64,000 bases of DNA from assembly GCA_902518965.1 (NCBI GenBank), contig CABYIQ010000008.1, positions 1-64,000 on the forward strand. Reading direction: 5' to 3'. This document shows, in pieces, positions 40,477-51,100 of this stretch; positions within the stretch are counted from its first letter, which is position 1, and the number at the start of each line of letters is the position of its first letter. The DNA comes from an uncultured SAR116 cluster alpha proteobacterium (lineage in GTDB: Bacteria > Pseudomonadota > Alphaproteobacteria > Puniceispirillales > Puniceispirillaceae). The translations under genes were made by a program, and so were the position numbers. The notes under the pieces were generated by a model. The model was not told the DNA's origin. It did no database searches and saw only the letters and a program-made list of their open reading frames with translations.

Positions 40477-40863
40477 TTAAAAGCTGTCACATGAAGCAAC
40501 AACAGAAAATATTCCCTTAGGCATTGATTGCATCATAGTAAAAGTTTTGCTTTCAACATCAAAAGTAACGATTGCTACAGTAACCTTTGAACCATCAATT
40601 AGCACGGCTGTGTCCGTCCCATGGTAAATTTTATTTTTTACTGACAATTCCAATTCAACATCGTATGGAGAGTCAAAGGCACCTCCGCTCAATTGCATTA
40701 GCTGGTTATCTACTGCCATTTTAAATGGTTTGAATCTGACTTCTGTTACACCATCGGCAGTGTTTTCTTGCCCTTCATCAGCAATACAGTAATACACCGT
40801 CTTTGCCCACGCTGGATGAAAAAACAGAGCCAGAAGAATAGCACTCACTATGTGTCTTATCAC
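40477..40863 (-). CDS. Hypothetical exported protein
   Basis: Signal peptide MIRHIVSAILLALFFHPAWA; no family recognised. Confidence 0.5.
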   Translation of the reverse strand: MIRHIVSAILLALFFHPAWAKTVYYCIADEGQENTADGVTEVRFKPFKMAVDNQLMQLSGGAFDSPYDVELELSVKNKIYHGTDTAVLIDGSKVTVAIVTFDVESKTFTMMQSMPKGIFSVVASCDSF

Positions 40864-41142
40864 TCACTCACTCACTTTCACATCGTTCCTATTTGACTCT
40901 CTCATAAAAACACTGTCATCCGTGTTATAATCTCAACTTAATCCCTCTGTTACAAGTCATTCAAGCTGAAATCCACCGTTGCAGATAAGCAAAATATCAT
41001 GACAACATTGCCGAAGTTCACAGGGAGTTAATGTTGTCTAAGCGGATGGTGCTTTTTGCTATGGCGAGTCCACGTGTAATTGCTCAGCATTCAGAACACG
41101 CTTTTTCAATAATGATATTTATTTTTGTTTTTATTGTCTGTG

Positions 41143-41262
41143 GTGGAGAGTAGGTCTGCGCTACTATCATGCAACAATTCCAATTAAACTGGCAGTATAG
41201 CTGTAGTTCAATTGGAAATGGTGCTTCAGTGTAGCGCAGACCTACTTCTCAGCCGCACCATT
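41143..41262. repeat. Large imperfect palindrome with a perfect 16-bp arm
   Basis: AGTAGGTCTGCGCTAC (41149-41164) / GTAGCGCAGACCTACT (41231-41246), with a second inner stem ATTCCAATTAAACT / AGTTCAATTGGAAAT. Confidence 0.8.
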
Positions 41263-41412
41263 ACCTTACTCATCGTACCCACGATACCCACGTCAACCCA
41301 CTATTATCCCGAGCTTTTCGGTGTGTAACTGACTGGGTGGGTTTGCTGTTGAATAACTTTATAGTCATATCTTTCAACATGCCTCGTCCTAACTCCCAGT
41401 TCGCTTGCAAGG

Positions 41413-42069
41413 CTAATCTTTCTTGGACTGTGTCAACCACTGAGCGAAACGCAATGCCGGCCATATTGCAAGTAGTTGTGCTGCAATAAAAAAGCCGCTG
41501 GCTTGAGGTGCAATTCCAGAAAAAGTATCTGAAAACGACCTTGCAATTGTGACAGCTGGATTTGCAAAGCTTGTTGAAGATGTGAACCAGTATCCAGCAG
41601 AAATATAAAGCCCAACCAGAAGTGGGACATTAGTTGGTGCATTGATACGCCCCATCAAAATGACAAATATCAAGCCAAATGTAGCCACGAATTCAGCTAA
41701 ATATATCGGGGGGCTGGCTCTATCTGTTTGTGCAATTTGCAATATCGATAAGTCAAACATCACATGGGCAAGCGCAGTCCCCGCAATACCGCCAACAACT
41801 TGACTAATAATATAGAAAAAAGATGCTATGGCAGACAAATCTCCAGAGCAGTAAAATGTTAGTGTTACTGCTGGGTTAAAGTGAGCCCCCGATACTGGTC
41901 CTAAAATAGTTATTAGGACAAATAGTATACAGCCTGTTGCTAGAGTATTGCCAATCAATGCGATAGCGTCTATTCCGCCAGATAATTGATTTGCCATAAT
42001 CCCAGAGCCAACCACCGTTGCAACAAGGAGTAACGTTCCAATAGCTTCAGCACATAATTTTCTTATCAT
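41413..42069 (-). CDS. MIP-family aquaporin
   Basis: AEAIGTLLLV, GPVSGAHFNPAVTL and second NPA box (SFANPAVTIAR). Confidence 0.9.
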   Translation of the reverse strand: MIRKLCAEAIGTLLLVATVVGSGIMANQLSGGIDAIALIGNTLATGCILFVLITILGPVSGAHFNPAVTLTFYCSGDLSAIASFFYIISQVVGGIAGTALAHVMFDLSILQIAQTDRASPPIYLAEFVATFGLIFVILMGRINAPTNVPLLVGLYISAGYWFTSSTSFANPAVTIARSFSDTFSGIAPQASGFFIAAQLLAIWPALRFAQWLTQSKKD

Positions 42070-42163
42070 TATTCAAACCCTCGTACCTTCGATAACTGGA
42101 ACATTTTTTGACTCCAACTGAGTCAACGAAATGCCTCATTGACTTGGGAAGCTGTCTGGCTGG

Positions 42164-42562
42164 TCACTTACTTCTGAAATAATCTCGATTGAGAGGTTGG
42201 GACGCTATTTTACAAATTAGCCAAAAAACAGCAAAAACTAGCCAGATTATCAGTTCAGTTAAAGGGACATCACTTTTAAACACGATAATTCCACCGGTTA
42301 GTACAAGATAAAAAAGATACTGGGTTAAAAAATGTATCGGCAGATACTCTTGATTTCGCCCAATAATGTGAAGAACACCATAATGGGCAAAGGTGAGGAG
42401 AATTGCTATTCTGATGGCTTGTAGTCGATTAATGGGTATCTCTTCAGCACTGGAAGTTACCCATGGAAAATAGATAGTGATGCCTAGAAATTCGGAAGCC
42501 GAGACAGTGATGGTCCAAATCACAAACAGTGCAATGACAGCATTTGCAAGAAGCTTAAGCAT
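42164..42562 (-). CDS. Hypothetical integral membrane protein
   Basis: 132 aa ORF with several hydrophobic segments; no family recognised. Confidence 0.5.
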   Translation of the reverse strand: MLKLLANAVIALFVIWTITVSASEFLGITIYFPWVTSSAEEIPINRLQAIRIAILLTFAHYGVLHIIGRNQEYLPIHFLTQYLFYLVLTGGIIVFKSDVPLTELIIWLVFAVFWLICKIASQPLNRDYFRSK

Positions 42563-42720
42563 CTATATTTTTACCATTGTTTATTCACCATCAGTTTAGC
42601 TACATTTAATTCAGATGGTGAATATGGAATATTTGTGGAGAAATTAAAAGAATTCAATTCTGATAGAGTTGAAAAATAATATTGTTCAATTTATTGGTTC
42701 TTTTTCAGAGGTAACCAAAT

Positions 42721-43626
42721 TTGTCATCACGTTCATGGTTTCTGCTTTTCAGCCTTGCCTTTATCTGGGGAGCATCATTCTACTTCATTGAAATTGGATT
42801 AATCTACCTAGACCCTTTTTGGCTGGTAAGTATAAGGCTTTTATTTGGGGCTTTACCGCTGGTGTTGTGGTTGTTTCTTCGAAAAATAAAACTGCCTATA
42901 AAACTACGCTTTTGGACATCTGTTATGGTAATGGGTGTCCTAAACAATTTTTTGCCTTTCAACTTCATAGCCTTTGGCCAATTACATGTGACTGGTGGAA
43001 TGGCTTCTATTGTAAATGCGAACACCGCCTTCATGGGTGTAATTGTTTCTGGTCTTTTTTTGGCCACTGAACCAGCGACTTGGAACAGGGTTGTTGGTGT
43101 AATTATTGGGGTTGCCGGAGTTGCCATAGCAATTGGGGTTACGTCTGAATTACCCACAGGAGATGCCAGCTACTTATTATTGGGGAGTCTGGCAATTATT
43201 CTAGCTACAATAGCTTATGCATTTGCTGGTGTTTGGGGGAAAGTAAAATTAGCTGAATATTCGCCAACCCAAAGTGCAGTTGGTATGCTTATATGTTCCT
43301 CATTTATCTCAGTTTTATGCAGCTTTCTTATTTCTGGGCCACCAAGCATGGTGATGGTGAGTCATCCATTTGACCTGATACAGGTGGTTTTGGGATTGGG
43401 TGTTTTGGGAACTGCGCTGGCTTATCCATTGTATTTTAAAATACTAGAGGTAGAAGGGTCATCGAATTTGATGCTGGTAACAATTATAGTTCCAGTATTT
43501 GCGATAATTCTTGACGGCATACTATTGAATCAATTTGTTACAGGGTCTGATTTATTTGGTTTCGCTTTAATTGCGATAGGCCTATTTATTATGGATGGGC
43601 GTCTAAAATGGTTAACGGGCAATTGA
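42721..43626 (+). CDS. EamA/DMT-family transporter
   Basis: LFSLAFIWGASFYFIEIGLIYLDPFWLVSIRLLFGALPL..FGQLHVTGGMASIVNANTAFMGVI. Confidence 0.85.
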   Translation: MSSRSWFLLFSLAFIWGASFYFIEIGLIYLDPFWLVSIRLLFGALPLVLWLFLRKIKLPIKLRFWTSVMVMGVLNNFLPFNFIAFGQLHVTGGMASIVNANTAFMGVIVSGLFLATEPATWNRVVGVIIGVAGVAIAIGVTSELPTGDASYLLLGSLAIILATIAYAFAGVWGKVKLAEYSPTQSAVGMLICSSFISVLCSFLISGPPSMVMVSHPFDLIQVVLGLGVLGTALAYPLYFKILEVEGSSNLMLVTIIVPVFAIILDGILLNQFVTGSDLFGFALIAIGLFIMDGRLKWLTGN

Positions 43627-43631
43627 GCCAA

Positions 43632-43740
43632 TCTGTCACACAACCCATGAACACATAACCTATACACCCCCTATGGCCCATGCACGGGGTAGGACACATG
43701 ATGTGTAATCATGTTAAATGCACAGATAAGAGATACATTT
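43632..43740 (+). repeat. Direct repeat D, copy 1
   Basis: CACACAACCCATGAACACATAACCTATACACCCCCTATGGCCCATGCACGGGGTAGGACACATGATGTGTAATCA. Confidence 0.75.
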
Positions 43741-43807
43741 AAGGTGCATTTTATTAAGGTAAATGTATAATCACTTTAAAATGACCTTGCAGTTACTATC
43801 TGACTAG

Positions 43808-44848
43808 GTGGATAAAATGGTTCGTATACTATTTACACTTGTACTGAGTTTGACAATATCAGCATCCGCTTGGGCTGGAAATTGGAATGCCAAGGGCAAA
43901 GACAAGCCAAAAGACCTTTTCGGTGTGGTCCTGACTAACAATGAACACAAGGTCCAGAAAGGCAATATTGCACTTTTGGATACAACAAATAATCGTCTTG
44001 TTGAAATAGGCCTTAATGGCAAAACATTGTGGACAGCAGATTTACCCAAAGGGTTTGCAAACTATAAAAATCTAAACGGAGGCAGTGATATTGAGTGGCT
44101 GGACTCTTCAGACACTTTCTTAGTGGCTGTTCCCAATACTGGTTTTTTTGAGATGGACCGGAAGGGGAAAGTTCTAAACAAATGTATGAACAAATTTATC
44201 AGTCATGACGTTGATAAACTTAATGACGGTTCATTCGTGTTTGTTAATGGATGGGACGACAAAGGTAAAGATGAGCCAATCATCACGAAGGTATCGAGTG
44301 ATTGCAAAGTTCTTTGGGTAAAAAAGAAAGATTTTTTCCAAGTTGAAGAAAAAGACCTAAATAGTCGCTTTCTGAAAGACAAAGCCTTTTTGCACGTGAA
44401 CTCCATCCGAGTCCTGCCAAATAACGATATTATGGTAAGCATTCGCAATTATGACCAAGTGGTAATCATAAGAGATGAAAAAATCTTGAAACGTTTTAAA
44501 AATGCTCCGGGGGTTCATGACCCATCAGATGTTATCGTTGAGGAAAATGAACAGGTTTTTTATTACGCAAACCGGGCTAGGCCACAACAAATTATTAGAC
44601 GTAATTTCGAAAACCCTGATGCCGAACCACAGGTGATATGGAGCACACCTGGCAGGGAATGGGCACCACTTAGAACAGTTCAGAAATTAGGCAATGGGAA
44701 TTGGTTAATTACCGGTTCTAAAAATATAGGCCAAATTACACCCAGCGGAAATTTAGTTTGGGGGATTCAATTTCCAGAATTCAGACATCAACGGGAAACA
44801 AAGAAAAAAGCTACCTACATATACAAGGCCGCCTTTGTTTCTCCATAA
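43808..44848 (+). CDS. Exported arylsulfotransferase-like / beta-propeller protein
   Basis: Signal peptide MVRILFTLVLSLTISASAWA; repeated blade-like motifs (NIALLDTTNNRLVEIGLNGKTLWTADLP; NDIMVSIRNYDQVVII). Confidence 0.6.
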   Translation: MDKMVRILFTLVLSLTISASAWAGNWNAKGKDKPKDLFGVVLTNNEHKVQKGNIALLDTTNNRLVEIGLNGKTLWTADLPKGFANYKNLNGGSDIEWLDSSDTFLVAVPNTGFFEMDRKGKVLNKCMNKFISHDVDKLNDGSFVFVNGWDDKGKDEPIITKVSSDCKVLWVKKKDFFQVEEKDLNSRFLKDKAFLHVNSIRVLPNNDIMVSIRNYDQVVIIRDEKILKRFKNAPGVHDPSDVIVEENEQVFYYANRARPQQIIRRNFENPDAEPQVIWSTPGREWAPLRTVQKLGNGNWLITGSKNIGQITPSGNLVWGIQFPEFRHQRETKKKATYIYKAAFVSP

Positions 44849-44855
44849 ACGCTAG

Positions 44856-44963
44856 GCTGTGTAACACCCCATAAACATAATACCCACACACCCCCTATGG
44901 CCCATGCATGGGGTGGATCACATGATGTGTAATCACTCGCAGTGCAAAGTTAAGTGATACATG
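44856..44963 (+). repeat. Direct repeat D, copy 2
   Basis: GTAACACCCCATAAACATAATACCCACACACCCCCTATGGCCCATGCATGGGGTGGATCACATGATGTGTAATCA. Confidence 0.75.
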
Positions 44964-45189
44964 TAAGTGACTATTCGTTAGGGTTATAAATACACCTAAA
45001 TGCTTATCCATAGATTATTGGGAATAGCACTCTCAGTGATACACTTACTCTGTACTGATAACGGTAAGCATTTACTGATGTACAAACTGATGTACATTTT
45101 GTGCCTATTGACAGTGAATGCAGGAAACTTAACCTATTGATAAGGCTTACATAGAGATGCAGCTTGGTGCATGGGTACAGTATCAATCA

Positions 45190-45204
45190 CCCTTCACCCG
45201 CTCC
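45190..45204 (+). mobile_element. tRNA-Gly 3'-end attachment remnant
   Basis: CCCTTCACCCGCTCC, identical to the 3' end of the tRNA-Gly gene (reverse complement 60831-60845). Confidence 0.7.
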
Positions 45205-45361
45205 AATTTCCAAGACAAAAGGTCCGTGGACCGCGGTACAAGTTACTGTTTCCAAACAGCTTATGCTTCGGAGCAAGAATCAGCTTTATGTCTGTGCGGG
45301 TAAGGTTGCAGGCAAGCTTGAGTAGGAACGCCGTGCTACTAGCGTCCGCCTAAAGGGGGTT

Positions 45362-45575
45362 TCCTCTATTAAAAGAGTGTGACACTGAGCCGTTGGATTG
45401 TTTGGATTGGTGAGGATGACCCAGTGTCACATTCTCCCTTAAGCAAAGACTATGCCTCGCAGAGAAATCTGCGGGGCTTTTTTGATAAAAAATGCCTCCA
45501 ATAAAAATGGGCTGCACAAAGGCAGCCCAAAGTTCAGGGAGGAGAACTGTTATTCTCATCTTTTAATGGGAACTT
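45362..45575 (+). ncRNA. Candidate structured RNA / repeat B, copy 2
   Basis: Near-identical to the reverse complement of 22085-22290; GCCTCGCAGA-GAAA-TCTGCGGGGC-TTTTTT forms a terminator-like hairpin. Confidence 0.5.
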
Positions 45576-45754
45576 CGGGCTGTAATTTGGTAGATGTTTG
45601 TCCAGAATGAGGCTGGCTCAGAACTTGCACTCAGCCTGAGGATTATAATTAAATTATGATTGTTCTCTCAGATTGTTTGCTTGAACCCCTTTAAGACGTA
45701 AAGCCAGCATGCGTGAAAAGCGGAACTTGGGAAATTGCGCACTTGCAAAGAATA

Positions 45755-46510
45755 TCACTGCCCAGTGTAGGGCAAGCTTTTCAGACCATCTTTAAACCAG
45801 CCTGTGATCCCATTGCGCAGGTGACTAAGATTTGAATAACCGAGTTGATTGACAAGAGCATTTCCTATCTTTGTTGTTCTATTACCAGTTCGGCAATACA
45901 GCACTATTTGGGTATTTAAAGATGGAACAAGGGATAAAAATTTTTCTTGAAAATCTTTATGGAGACGGCCGCCTTTTGTGAAAGCAGTTATTGTTTCTGC
46001 ACCGTCTATAATTCCTGTTTTTTGCCATTCATCCTCTCTGCGAATATCAACAATCACAGCACCTTGAGCTTGCGCCTCTAATAATTCACCTGAGTTCACC
46101 TGTCCCAGTGTCAAAGGTCTGCTGACTGCTACTAGTTCAACTTCAAAAATCAGAGTGGCATTTGGCGGTATCACCCCTCCCGCCCCTGCGATTCCATAAC
46201 CCATTTCAGGTGGGATTGTCAGACGGCGAATTTCCCCAATGGCCATACCCTCAATACCTAAGTCCCAGCCTTTTATCACTTGGCCTTTTCCAAGTATGAA
46301 GCTGAACGGCTTCCCACGTGGGCGCGAGGCATCAAAAACTGTCCCATCGGTAAATTTGCCCTCATAATGGACAGAGATTTGTTGGTTTGCGGTCGCGAGT
46401 TTGCCGCTTCCCTTTTGCAGCGTTTCAACAATAAATCCCTCATTTGCTATAGCTGGCAAAGAACCTAAAACCCACATTGCAAACATAAGCGTAAAAATAC
46501 GTTTAATCAT
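45755..46510 (-). CDS. Exported FKBP-type peptidyl-prolyl isomerase fused to a rhodanese domain
   Basis: N-terminal signal peptide; SVHYEGKFTDGTVFDASRPRGKPFSFILGKGQVIKGWDLGIEGM (FKBP); C-terminal VIVDIRREDEWQKTGIIDGAETI..VLYCRTGNRTTKIG (rhodanese with Cys). Confidence 0.9.
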   Translation of the reverse strand: MIKRIFTLMFAMWVLGSLPAIANEGFIVETLQKGSGKLATANQQISVHYEGKFTDGTVFDASRPRGKPFSFILGKGQVIKGWDLGIEGMAIGEIRRLTIPPEMGYGIAGAGGVIPPNATLIFEVELVAVSRPLTLGQVNSGELLEAQAQGAVIVDIRREDEWQKTGIIDGAETITAFTKGGRLHKDFQEKFLSLVPSLNTQIVLYCRTGNRTTKIGNALVNQLGYSNLSHLRNGITGWFKDGLKSLPYTGQ

Positions 46511-46639
46511 GATAATTTCCAGTTCTGATGACTGCTGCTATATCGCTAATTGTTATCAAGATTGTTTCAGAAAGTCATGTAGTCACTATCTTCAATCACA
46601 CTTCCGAGATGATGTGAATTGAATGAGCGGGCGCATTAT

Positions 46640-46939
46640 TTAGTTCTCTAACAAATGGTCGAATTTATCTATTAATCCTTCAAAAACCTCAACTCGAGCG
46701 CCAGTATCTCTAATTTCATTCAACTTTCCATCACCAAATTTTCTTAAAAATGTTTTTGCGGACTTTTCTTCATCATAGATCCGGATAGCAATTCTTTGCT
46801 CAGGTTTTGGATTTAGCGTAATTCGATAAATCAACCCGTATTCCTTCGCTTCTTGCAAAACCATTGGATTTAGGAGCGCTTCAGCACCTTTACGCGCAAA
46901 TTCGTTTTGAAATGTGATCTTTATTATCCGAGCATACAT
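46640..46939 (-). CDS. Hypothetical protein, possibly ABM/ferredoxin-fold-like
   Basis: 99 aa ORF; weak fold-level impression only. Confidence 0.5.
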   Translation of the reverse strand: MYARIIKITFQNEFARKGAEALLNPMVLQEAKEYGLIYRITLNPKPEQRIAIRIYDEEKSAKTFLRKFGDGKLNEIRDTGARVEVFEGLIDKFDHLLEN

Positions 46940-47251
46940 TGCGGTTCACCCCAATAGCGAAATACTAAAGTAAGTTTTCCAGAGGTCGTCTAATTTGCCA
47001 ACCCCCATATAGCGTTGATGCGGAGCAGGTTCAGTGGGAGTCCTTTTTATGCGGCCACCACGAAATTGCCCATGAGATCGATTGCAATAGGTTTATAAGA
47101 ACCCTCCCATTCCTGCCATCTATGTAATGGAACAAAAAATGAAGCTGGCGGTGCAACATTTGCACAGCTGTGCTGCATATCAACTGCTGTTAGATCCAAA
47201 TTAAATGTATTTGACTAAATCCTCGTTGAGTTTTTTGAAAGGAGAAAAGTT

Positions 47252-47719
47252 ATGAGATTACTATTAATTACTATATTGGCAGGATTTATTCCTACAATGG
47301 CTTTTGCCGATGGTCATACAACCCCGGGTGCTGGTTATGGCACGGCGATAACTGTTGGCTCAAAGAAAATAGAAGGCACTTCAGGCGTTCTAGTGCATCA
47401 GACCACGAATGATGTTTGGATTTGGGAAAACCCCCTAAAAGGATTTCCAAAGGCTACAAGCGCTACTTGCGACCAATTTTTTGCTTTTGCATCAGGTCAG
47501 CAACAACCAATTGGTGGCTCCTTCACCTGTCAGTCAGTTGATGGAGACGGAGATGGTTTAATTAGCACAGGAGCCTTTCAGCAAGATGGTACGGCCCTGA
47601 TTACTCAAATCGCAGGCACGGGTAAGTGGGCGCAACACGTTGGGACACAATTTATAGGGAAAACCGATATTCAGGCTGATATGTCCACATCTGTGTATTC
47701 ATGGACACCAAAAAAATAG
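47252..47719 (+). CDS. Hypothetical exported protein
   Basis: Signal peptide MRLLLITILAGFIPTMAFA; RBS-like AAAGGAGAAAAG upstream. Confidence 0.6.
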   Translation: MRLLLITILAGFIPTMAFADGHTTPGAGYGTAITVGSKKIEGTSGVLVHQTTNDVWIWENPLKGFPKATSATCDQFFAFASGQQQPIGGSFTCQSVDGDGDGLISTGAFQQDGTALITQIAGTGKWAQHVGTQFIGKTDIQADMSTSVYSWTPKK

Positions 47720-48124
47720 GACCGCTTCCTAGACTTTTCCACTTCTGGCCAGTGATGACAAGAATTTCAGAAAGGTGAAGACGGCGTCTAGCATGAAGCA
47801 TTTGGCGGGAACTTAATTGTTGATAAATGTTGGACGCAAGCACCTCCGCTCAACAACCCTACCCTCCAATCAAAAGATAACTTCGGCTATTAATTAAAAT
47901 GCATCAGCAACTCTGGTGTGTGCAGAGTGACTTTCGGGCCATGGTCCTTGAATCCCGGGCCACAAATACCGGGCATTATATTTTGTGTCGGAACAACGGT
48001 CTGTTTACAGGTGATTGTCGTAAGACTCAGATAACAAGTTTGCACGCTAGGTGCCGCTCGAGCCAAGCCGACCAACTGCGGCCAGGTCATGAGGCCGGAA
48101 GACATCCCGTCCGGAGAGGAACAC

Positions 48125-51100
48125 ATGGAACGTTTCGCTGATTTCGTAGTGAACAATAGGATTAAAGTGGCAATTGCGACCATGCTGATGGCCTTCGCAA
48201 TCTTTGCCGGCATTCCCAATTTGAAGCTTGATACAGATGGCCGGGTCTTTATGGCTGCCGACAATCCTGACAAGATTCTGCTCGACAGGTTTGAACAGGA
48301 ATTTGCCAAAGACGACAATCTGGCAATCATCGTTGTGCCCAAAGATGGAGAGGTCTTCACGCCAAAAACGCTCGGCGCGATTGGCGCGATGACTGAGGAC
48401 CTGTGGAACCTTCCTTATATACGGTTGGTCAATTCGATCACACGGTTCCAAAACACCTATGCCGATGGCGACATGATGGTGGTCAAAGATCTGGTGCCCG
48501 AACCATCCACGGTCACCGTTGAGGAAGCTGCCGCCGCGAAGATCGCCGCACTTGACCGAATTGAACTCCGTAACAGCCTGATAAATGAAGACGGCTCAGC
48601 CACGGCAATTTCGGTGATCTTCCGCCTACCTGGTATCGATCTTGTTTCGGAAATTCCGGATATCAATGCCGAGTTCGAGCCGCTACTAGAACAATACCGC
48701 GCTGACTATCCAGACATCACATTCAAAGCCAGCGGCTCAGTTGCGATCAGCCAGGCCTTTGCCACAGCCAGCCAGAGAGATGGTGAAACCCTGACCCCGG
48801 CGATGCTGTTGTCGATGCTGTTAATAGTGGGGCTGCTGTTGCGATCAGCCACTGGGTCGCTGCTGATTTTGATTCTCGCGGCACTGTCGGCACTGGTCTC
48901 GCTAGGCGCGCTGGGATGGACCCACATTCCAATCAATTCCGCTACCGCCGTTGCCCCGCTCATGGTCATCACCCTTGCCGTGGCCAGCAGTGTCCATGTG
49001 CTCTCCTCAGTCCGCCAGACGATGCTGGAGACCGCCGACCGCACCATCTGGGCACGCCGTGCGCTGACTGACCACGGGCTTGGCATCACGGTGGCTGTCT
49101 TCACCACGGCCATTGGCTTTCTGTCGTTGAATTTCTCAATCTCGCCGCCCTTCCGCCAGCTTGGCAACATGGTGGCAGGCGGCATGATCGGCGTCTGGGT
49201 CTTTACTATGTTCCTGCTTCCCGGGCTGATCTGCTGGGTTCCAATCCGCCAGAAGCGTGACGAAGCGTCGGTCGACCGCCTCATGGTCGCGCTGGCTGAG
49301 TTTGTTATCCGCCATCAGAGGCGCCTTCTTCTTGGCATTCCAGCGATCATTATTGGGTTTGGCGCCGGCATCTCACAAATTAAGCTCGAGGATGATTTCC
49401 TGCGCTATTTTGACGAGAGTTTCGAGACGCGCCAGGCAACCGACCTCTATGAAACCAAGCTTGGCGGACTGAATGTCCTCGAATATTCAGTCGATACCGG
49501 AGAAGAGAACGGCATCAATTCGGTCGAATATCTGAAAAAGCTTGATGATTTGTCAGCCTTCCTGCGCGCGCAGCCGGAGGTCAGCCACATCCGGTCGCTT
49601 AGCGACACGATCAAGCGGCTGAACATGAATATGAATGGCGACGATTCTGCCTTCTACCGGATTCCGGAGAGTGACGAGGAAGCCTCGCAGTTCTTGTTCC
49701 TGTACGAGTTGTCGCTTGGCTATGGCATGGACCTGACAGACCAGATCAATGTCGACCGCTCCTCGACTCGGGTCTCAGCCTTTGTCGGCTATGCCACAAC
49801 ACGCCAGCTGATCGCGCTCGACGAAAAGGTTCAGACATGGTTTGACGCAAACGCACCTGAACTTAAGAGCCCGGTCACCGGCCAGACGCATGTCTATACG
49901 ATGATCTCAGCCCGCGACGTGCCGTCGATGCTGCGGGGCACGACACTTGCGCTTGTGTTCATATCCTTTGTGATTTTCCTTGTGCTCCGTAATCTCAAGC
50001 TTGGCATCGTCTCCCTGGCACCGAACCTACTGCCGGCGATGATGGGCTTTGGCCTATGGGGCTATATGGTCGGTAATGTGACGTTAGCCGTATCTATTGT
50101 CGTGGCCATGACGCTCGGCATCGTTGTCGATGACACAGTGCATTTCATGCTGAAATACGCCAATGCCCGCAAACGTGGCAAAAGCGCAGAGGACAGTGTG
50201 CGCCATGCTTTCAAATCGGTTGGTATGGCACTGACAGTGACCTCGCTCGGTCTTGTCATCGGCTTTACCATTCTTGGCCAGTCCGGCTTTGCGGTGAACC
50301 GCGACATGGCCAGGCTGACAGCCATCACACTCAGCTTTGCACTGTTTGTTGATTTCCTCTTCCTCCCACCGCTTCTGATGTTTCTGGACAGGATAAAAAC
50401 CATGAAGATCAATGCCACCTCCACCGCTTCGCTTGCGATGATCACCACCCTTGCCAGCGCAGCGTTGTTGCTTCCGCTGGCCAAGCCGGTCGAGGCCTCC
50501 AATGAAAAGGGGCTCGCCATAGCAACCGAAGTCGACAACCGCGACAAAGGGTGGGGCGACGTCACCGTCGAGGGCGAAATGGTGCTGAAGAACAAGGCCG
50601 GCAATGAGTCGGTGCGCAAGTTCCGCTCCACTATTCTGGAGGCCGCTGATGTCTCGGAAGGTGACCGTTCGATCATCACCTTCTCGCAGCCGCGCGATGT
50701 GCGTGGCACGGCCCTGCTGACCCATTCGAAAATCGAGCCAGATGATGATTCGCAATGGATCTTCCTGCCGGCGGTGAAGCGGGTGAAACGCATTTCCTCC
50801 TCGAACCGGACAGGCAAATTCGTCTCCTCAGAATTCTCCTATGAGGACCTGGGATCAGAGGAGGTCGCCGATAATGAGCATATCTGGCTGGAAGATGCGC
50901 CCTGCGTACATGACAACGCGCTGACCTGCGCCGCTGTGGAAAGCCGCCCAAAAAACAAGCGGTCCGGCTATTCAAAGCGTGTGTCCTTCATCGATCTTGA
51001 TCAATATCGGGTGCATCAGATTGATTTCTACAACCGCCGCGGCGACCTTGAAAAATCGCTGAAGTTTAAGGACTACAAACAATATGAGAGGGCGTTCTGG

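Noticed and set aside
47890-48451. Minus-strand ORFs 47890-48360 and 48047-48451
   Set aside because: Overlap the start of the RND gene in antisense; no family features.
48706-50975. Long antisense ORFs opposite the RND gene (e.g. 48706-49284, 50062-50817, 50084-50755)
   Set aside because: Shadow ORFs expected in GC-rich coding DNA; low-complexity Ser/Arg-rich translations, no recognisable domains.
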